Origin: Methanosarcinales archaeon
GTDB taxonomy: Archaea; Halobacteriota; Methanosarcinia; Methanosarcinales; Methanogasteraceae
Length of the DNA stretch: 28,657 nt
Reading direction: 5' to 3'
Assembly: GCA_030605805.1 (NCBI GenBank)
Contig: JAUWHQ010000166.1
Location: forward strand, 1 to 28,657
This document shows positions 23,623-28,657 of the stretch, piece after piece (the stretch's first letter is position 1; each line of letters begins with the position of its first letter). The notes below the pieces were generated by a model. It was not told where the DNA came from. It searched no databases and saw nothing but the letters and a program-made list of their open reading frames with translations. The position numbers and the translations under genes are program-made.

Positions 23623-24624
23623 ATGCAGGAATACATACGGATCATAAGCGAACAAAAGAACCTCTCTATGGAACAGGCGACCGAGGCAATCGGCTGCATT
23701 TTCACGGATGCGACCGATGCCCAGATCGGAGCCTTTCTGATAGGAATCAAGATGAAAGGCGAGACGATCGATGAGATTGCCGGGTTTGCACGTGGCATGC
23801 GTGCTGCGGCGAGAACCATTACGCCGAACGTGGCAGGCACGCTTGTTGACACCTGCGGCACAGGCGGCGACATCCACAACACCATAAATGTCAGCACAGC
23901 CGCCGCAATCGTCACGGCTGCCGCAGGAATTCCGGTCGCAAAGCACGGAAACTACGCGATCACATCGAAGTCCGGAAGCGCGGATGTGCTGAAGGCTCTC
24001 GGCATAAGAATCGACCTTCCGCCGGAGACGGTCACGAAATGTATCGAGAAGATTGGAATAGGCTTTCTTCTGGCGCCGGTCTTCCATCCGGCGATGAAAC
24101 GCGTTGCGATGCCACGAAAAGAGCTTGGTGTGCGAACCGTCTTCAACATTTTAGGTCCGCTCACCAATCCCGCGGGCGCGTCAGCGCAGGTGATCGGCGT
24201 CTTTGATCCCGCGCTCTGCGAAACGATTGCGCGGGTGCTTGCGCTCCTTGGAAGCAAGCGTGCCATGGTCGTACATGGCGATGGCATGGACGAGATCTCG
24301 AATATCAGCGAGACGACGATTGCATCGCTCGAAAATAACGAGATTTCGACTTATACCGTTGAACCGGAGGATTTTGGGTTTGAGAGGGCGGCAATTGTTG
24401 ATATCGCCGGAGGAACGCCGGAAGAGAACGCCCGGGACATCGTTTCGATATTTGAAGGAGAAGAAGGACCAAAACGGGACATCGTGGTGCTCAATTCCGG
24501 CGCTGCGATCTATGTTTCAGGAAAGACGGCTGATCTCGAGTCCGGGGTTCGGAGGGCAGAGGAGGTCATCGATAGCGGTGCCGCGCTGGGTAAGCTGCGT
24601 GCGTTTGTTGAGTTTGCTGGATGA
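23623..24624 (+). CDS. trpD: Anthranilate phosphoribosyltransferase
   Basis: Transfers phosphoribose from PRPP to anthranilate in tryptophan synthesis (EC 2.4.2.18). The 333-residue protein is full length. PRPP-binding motifs are CGTGGD (78-83), KHGN (107-110) with the following SKSGSADVLKALG, and the metal-binding DE pair in DGMDEISNI. NILGPLTNPA near 174 is also diagnostic. The residue after KHGN is Tyr rather than the bacterial Arg. No other trp gene is present in the window. Thymidine or AMP phosphorylases share the fold but lack this exact set of motifs. Confidence 0.94.
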   Translation: MQEYIRIISEQKNLSMEQATEAIGCIFTDATDAQIGAFLIGIKMKGETIDEIAGFARGMRAAARTITPNVAGTLVDTCGTGGDIHNTINVSTAAAIVTAAAGIPVAKHGNYAITSKSGSADVLKALGIRIDLPPETVTKCIEKIGIGFLLAPVFHPAMKRVAMPRKELGVRTVFNILGPLTNPAGASAQVIGVFDPALCETIARVLALLGSKRAMVVHGDGMDEISNISETTIASLENNEISTYTVEPEDFGFERAAIVDIAGGTPEENARDIVSIFEGEEGPKRDIVVLNSGAAIYVSGKTADLESGVRRAEEVIDSGAALGKLRAFVEFAG

Positions 24625-24978
24625 ATGCACAAGTTTTCGCATACATTCGTGATTTCAACATGGATGCATACGTTTAAACGAAATGCACGCTCAATATGAT
24701 CTGGTAAACCAGAGACTGAGTATGAATGGGATAGAAAAGCAAAAATCAGCGTATTCAGCGTCTAAAGACGTTGCCAGCCACAGATCTACACAGGTAAACA
24801 TAGATTATGAGTTTTCTGTAACGTTAGACATATTTAAAAACGCCACGTGGTATTGGGCATGCTCTAAACGAATACCACATATTCGACCAACTGATGGGAA
24901 TACACCCGGATTTTTAGATATCGCCATTAAACATCGATAGGAAAAATTTTATGCGCATAAAAAACAGATAGTAATCGA
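24625..24978. other. Intergenic region with several short palindromes
   Basis: No gene is supported. Perfect palindromes or hairpins are CGTTTAAACG (24671-24680), CTGGTAAACCAG (24701-24712), CGTCTAAAGACG (24759-24770) and GTGGTATT ... AATACCAC with a 16-base loop (24847-24878). AAAATCAGCGTATTCAGCG near 24741-24760 resembles the ATCAGTGTAAT repeats near 18990. GCGCATAAAAAAC at about 24951-24963 is a TATA-like element just before the surface-protein gene. Confidence 0.5.
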
Positions 24979-26643
24979 ATGATTGTCAGACGACAGACTC
25001 TTGCGACTATTACACTCATAAGCATGGTCATGCTTGCCGCACAGATTGCCTCATGCGATGACGTGACCTGGACGGGCAAGAAGACCCACACCCTTGACAA
25101 GGGCGACGCGTTCTCGGTCGGCACATTCACAGTCGAGGTCACTGATTTTGATGGGGCGGGGTCGGTTGTGCTCGAGATCAGGCTGAATACAGAGGAAGAG
25201 GCGGGCGAGGTGGCAGAGAGGATCGTTCTTGCAAAGGGCGAGGTATGGGATAACGACGAGATCAGGCTGGAATGCAATGATGCGACCGATAAGGACGATC
25301 TGGAGTCCATAGGAAGATATCCCTGGTATCCTGAGGCAAAGATCACCTCATGGGTTGCAGAGAAGAAGACACCTGGTATAACACTTGATATTTCGACCGA
25401 TGAGAGCGAATATCTCTACGGCGATACCGTAACAGCGGAGATCACAGTCAAGAACGACGGCGACGGGGATATGCGTGATGTGCTGCTGAATATCAGCCTC
25501 GACGGATTGTATCTTGCAGACGGCGGGCAGCTCCGCCGCATCGGCACGATCAGCCCGGATGAGTCGAGATCGGTCACGGTCAAACTCAGGTTCCAGGCGC
25601 CGTCGGATGGGAACATACGGGTCTCGGTGACCGGCAGGGGTGAGGACGGTGATGAGTACCAGCGGGTGGGATCAAGGGCAGTCCGACTGAAGCCGCCGCC
25701 TCCACCGCTTGTCGTGCGAAAGTTTGCGACTCCTGACATCTACTGGGGTGAGACTGTGTATGTGGGTATCAGCGCAAAGAACGTCCGGAACTACGAGGTC
25801 GAGCAGATCACGTTGATTGACGAGGTCCCTGATCGGTTCAGGGTGAAAAATGACCTGGATTTGAACTGGACGTTTAGTCTAAGCCCCGGCGAAGACGAGA
25901 CATTTTATTATCACCTGATTCCGGACAGACCCGGTAGTTTCATGCTCCCCGCCGCCAGCGCATCATGGCGTTTGCAGGGGATGGATTATGGCGCCGGCAG
26001 CGACTGCCCCCCGACTGTGGTGCATGGCGCATTCATGGAGGTCGTAAAGACAGTCGAGCCTGATCATGCAGAGATCGGCGAGATGGTCAATGTCACGATC
26101 GAGGTCACAAACACGGGCGACCTGCCTGTATACATCAGTCTGTTCGATCCGCTTCCTGCAAATGCAACTTATGTCAGCGGCAGAACAAATTTTACCGGTT
26201 TTACTTTTATGAGATCGCAAGAGACCGAACGCATCAGTTATGTCATGAGAATCGACTTGCCCGATGTGAATATCCCTGAACCGGTGGTTAAATTCAAAGA
26301 AACGGTCTACGCCGGAATGACCATGAACTACACCGGAAACTACGAGGTGACGATGTCAGCAACATTGGCTACAGCGGTTATGGCGGTCACAGCGATTGCG
26401 GGAGATGTGGCATCCATCCACTCGCATTCGGCGGGCGCGTCCGGCGCCGGAGGAATCTCCGAATCCGACTCTGATAAGGAGGTAGAGAATGAAACAGCCA
26501 TGAGACGGATCAATGTGGGAGCACGAGAGGTTCAGCAGAATATCGAATCATTGAAGACGATGGCGATGCCGGGATTTGCGGGCGCATGGCTGGTTGCGGC
26601 GATCATGATTGCTTACGTGATCGCGCTCCGGCGAATTTTATGA
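24979..26643 (+). CDS. Surface protein with CARDB/DUF11 repeats and PGF-CTERM anchor
   Basis: A 554-residue exported protein. Residues 1-26 form a signal peptide. Residues 28-125 resemble the beta-rich front part of archaeal S-layer proteins (DVTWTGKKTHTLDKGDAF). A CARDB-like adhesion domain covers about 133-235 (YGDTVTAEITVKNDGDGDM). A PPPPP hinge leads to two DUF11/Ig-like repeats (about 245-340 and 355-455; IGEMVNVTIEVTNTGDLPVY). The C-terminus has PGF at 531-533, a hydrophobic helix and a basic end (ALRRIL), so it is a probable archaeosortase substrate. Several N-x-S/T sites suggest glycosylation. Its last 41 bases overlap the end of the convergent cytochrome gene. Confidence 0.82.
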   Translation: MIVRRQTLATITLISMVMLAAQIASCDDVTWTGKKTHTLDKGDAFSVGTFTVEVTDFDGAGSVVLEIRLNTEEEAGEVAERIVLAKGEVWDNDEIRLECNDATDKDDLESIGRYPWYPEAKITSWVAEKKTPGITLDISTDESEYLYGDTVTAEITVKNDGDGDMRDVLLNISLDGLYLADGGQLRRIGTISPDESRSVTVKLRFQAPSDGNIRVSVTGRGEDGDEYQRVGSRAVRLKPPPPPLVVRKFATPDIYWGETVYVGISAKNVRNYEVEQITLIDEVPDRFRVKNDLDLNWTFSLSPGEDETFYYHLIPDRPGSFMLPAASASWRLQGMDYGAGSDCPPTVVHGAFMEVVKTVEPDHAEIGEMVNVTIEVTNTGDLPVYISLFDPLPANATYVSGRTNFTGFTFMRSQETERISYVMRIDLPDVNIPEPVVKFKETVYAGMTMNYTGNYEVTMSATLATAVMAVTAIAGDVASIHSHSAGASGAGGISESDSDKEVENETAMRRINVGAREVQQNIESLKTMAMPGFAGAWLVAAIMIAYVIALRRIL

Positions 26644-28657
26644 GCCCATAAATTATCATGATTCCTATTATGACACTTACATACCAGTAGGCTGGTATGG
26701 ATGATACGAATGAACTCAAGCTCTCCAGAAGCGGTTTTCTGCCAGACTTGATGTGCAGCGTGGCTGTTGCCACCCTGCCCCATGTATCCACCGATTCCAT
26801 GGCATGGACGATGATTGTGTGATTGCCTGCAAGGAGTCCCGTGGTATCGATCGCCTGCGTGATCAGCTCGGTGTTGCTGTCGAATGCGCCGTCAACCGGC
26901 ATCATCGGAGTTCCTGTGCCATCTGCTCCGGTAAAGTCGATGAAGTACTCAGCCCGCACCACCTCAAGCATCCAGCCGGAGGCTGCAACCGCGTCGAGCA
27001 CAACGGTATCTCCTTCGTAGCACGACTGCGGCGACAGCTTGATCTCGCCGATGTGCGGCACCGCACCAAACGCAGTGATCACATGCGGATCATATCCTGA
27101 CCTGCCGTGACAACTCGTGCAATTCCGGACCTTGCCATGCGGTACTCCGGAGATATCAACCGCATCAAAGAGTATTTCGTGTACGTGGCAGTCCACGCAG
27201 GCTTTTGGCGTCTTGTCAGGGTGGACACCTGGCTCCGAACCGATCCCGTGACACGCCCAGCACGCTCTTACGATCGGATCGGTTTGCACTGCGTCGTCTG
27301 ATGCGGATGCGCCTGCGTTTAGTCTGGCATGAGCCCCAAGTTGCGAATCGATCGCATCGACGCGCTTGATATCCATACCGGTGCCGAGGTCATGGCACTG
27401 GACGCAGTTGGCAAAGACGATATCCCAGCCATTCACAAGCGGCGGCACATGGAACGTATCAGGCTCATCGCCTCCGAAATTCTCTCCGACAGAAATCCAG
27501 CTCACGTTGTAGCCATCCACCCTGAGATCGTCCTTGTCCCCGTCATCGATGTCGCTTGTGTCCGCCTCGGATATATCAGGCGATATCAGCCGCACACCAT
27601 CGAGCACGACCAGATCATCGCCATGAGACCTGAATACGCCTGACACGTTCGCTCTGAATATGCACACATCGGTCAGCCGGGAGATATCTTTCTCGTATTC
27701 GAATAATTCGCTTGTATTCACCACATCATCCTCAACCACGACGCCATTCTCTCTTAATTCGAGCATGGCGAGATCTCCGTTGATATCGATATATTTTACC
27801 GTGAGAACGAACCCGTCTCCAAGATCCCAGTCCTCGCCTGACCTGAGCGTCTTTGAGCCATCCACCTCATCGTCGAAATCGAGAAGCACCTTTGTATAGT
27901 ACGTCACGCTCTCTTTCCGGTCAACGATGGTGTACCGCTCGTTTCTTGCGTATCCTTCTGCATGGCAGGCATAGCACGCCGCGTTCTCGGTCTCAGGATG
28001 GATTCGCCTGATCGTTCTGCCCTCAAACGTCGCAACCCCGCCTTTTTCGCCCATCATGACGCCAGTCAGGTTTATCGAGACGATGGTCTGGTCAAAAGTG
28101 CTGTTATCCTCTGTGATCGTCTCCTCATATAAAAACGGCTTGTCACCGCTTACCACAGCCTCATCAAGGACCTCTCCTTCCCTGATGAGCCGGACAAATG
28201 TGTTATTCCCGCCCAGATCGACGGTGATGACCTTTAATATGTATCCGTTCCTGAGTTCCCAGAGATCTCCTGCATACATGGTTCTTTTCTCATCTTCGCA
28301 GATCAACTCCGATTCCTGGTCTGTCGGATCGATCGCATCTCCCCATTTCTCAGCATTATCCGTATCCTCGTGGCAGTAGACGCAATCGGTCAGAATACTG
28401 TCAGGATACGCCATCAGTTCGTTAGTTAAGCCGTAATGGGATACCTTGTAGGTGCTGCTCGTGACCGGGTCTGCGGTCTCAATGATGCTGTTGACATGGC
28501 ACGCATCGCACCCGACCGTGGTGCTGATGTTGCTTGTGATGGAGTTTTCCGGATTATCGAGCATGTCAGCGTCCTTGAAATGCTCGTAAACCATCGGTTC
28601 CCTGTATTTTGATTGATCGAAGGTGTGGCAGTCGTTGTTGCTGCAATTCAGCTTCTT
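26603..28657 (-). CDS. Multihaem cytochrome c fused to two S-layer domains, N-terminus cut by window edge
   Basis: The frame is open from the right edge; 684 residues are visible. Numbering from the edge, haem motifs are CSNNDCH (residue 5, a Cx4CH variant), CDACH (50), CVYCH (92), CYACH (228), CVQCH (418), CWACH (466), CVDCH (487) and CTSCH (513). Two Methanosarcina-type S-layer domains (PF07752-like) lie between haems at about 128-220 (GDLWELRNGYILKVITVDL) and 274-360 (GEDWDLGDGFVLTVKYIDI). An Ig-like domain (about 540-635) and one transmembrane helix (655-673) with a basic tail end the protein. Such fusions are known in ANME-2 and relatives and are proposed to carry electrons through the S-layer. 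The missing N-terminus may hold more haems. Confidence 0.92.
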   Translation of the reverse strand, partial: KKLNCSNNDCHTFDQSKYREPMVYEHFKDADMLDNPENSITSNISTTVGCDACHVNSIIETADPVTSSTYKVSHYGLTNELMAYPDSILTDCVYCHEDTDNAEKWGDAIDPTDQESELICEDEKRTMYAGDLWELRNGYILKVITVDLGGNNTFVRLIREGEVLDEAVVSGDKPFLYEETITEDNSTFDQTIVSINLTGVMMGEKGGVATFEGRTIRRIHPETENAACYACHAEGYARNERYTIVDRKESVTYYTKVLLDFDDEVDGSKTLRSGEDWDLGDGFVLTVKYIDINGDLAMLELRENGVVVEDDVVNTSELFEYEKDISRLTDVCIFRANVSGVFRSHGDDLVVLDGVRLISPDISEADTSDIDDGDKDDLRVDGYNVSWISVGENFGGDEPDTFHVPPLVNGWDIVFANCVQCHDLGTGMDIKRVDAIDSQLGAHARLNAGASASDDAVQTDPIVRACWACHGIGSEPGVHPDKTPKACVDCHVHEILFDAVDISGVPHGKVRNCTSCHGRSGYDPHVITAFGAVPHIGEIKLSPQSCYEGDTVVLDAVAASGWMLEVVRAEYFIDFTGADGTGTPMMPVDGAFDSNTELITQAIDTTGLLAGNHTIIVHAMESVDTWGRVATATLHIKSGRKPLLESLSSFVSSIPAYWYVSVIIGIMIIYGLIKFAGARSRKQS

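Noticed and set aside
1..28657. CRISPR arrays, tRNA genes, insertion sequences
   Set aside because: No regular repeat-spacer pattern, no tRNA-like cloverleaf with the conserved T-arm, and no transposase was seen.

Overview
This window is archaeal. It encodes a TATA-binding protein, Alba, Sec61-beta, an archaeal-type S-adenosylmethionine synthetase, a Cdc48/VAT AAA+ ATPase, an archaeal type II/IV secretion ATPase, an archaeal RNase P RNA and PGF-CTERM surface anchors. Two multihaem c-type cytochromes are present. One interleaves haem motifs with two Methanosarcina-type S-layer domains, a combination known from anaerobic methane-oxidising archaea and relatives (ANME-2, Methanoperedens and allied Methanosarcinales/Archaeoglobi). 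An ANME-like or alkane-oxidising member of the Methanosarcinales neighbourhood is the best guess. No mcr or other diagnostic gene is present, so the assignment is inference.

Left part (1-8190). A Cdc48-type ATPase runs off the left edge on the minus strand. It is divergent from an A+T-rich islet holding a solitary PD-(D/E)XK restriction-like protein and a HicB/HicA pair. Next come SAM synthetase, preceded by a 20-bp dyad, overlapping a membrane-anchored winged-helix regulator, then an MscS-type channel and a VapB/VapC pair.

Centre (8193-15747). Five tightly packed plus-strand genes form a signalling module: two V4R-like small proteins, a roadblock/LC7 protein, a fusion of a degenerate KaiC-like domain to a Ras-like GTPase, and a KaiC-like ATPase. 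The second V4R-like gene appears frameshifted near its end by one extra G. Convergent to this is a TBP - nadC - NEMF/RqcH operon on the minus strand, followed by protein-isoaspartate methyltransferase.

Right part (15975-28657). This is largely cell-surface and electron-transfer material: a lamin-tail-domain exported protein, an 11-haem PGF-CTERM cytochrome, a DUF11/CARDB PGF-CTERM surface protein and the S-layer/cytochrome fusion, which is cut off at the right edge. Among them lie Sec61-beta divergent from alba and a phosphatase-superfamily gene, RNase P RNA, a pilus/secretion ATPase and a solitary trpD. The stretch 20830-21629 holds no intact gene; part of it may be a decayed reading frame.

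The most interesting items are the V4R/roadblock/Ras-GTPase/KaiC operon, whose parts recall eukaryotic TRAPP-Rab regulation, and the S-layer-fused multihaem cytochrome, a plausible conduit for electrons through the S-layer.
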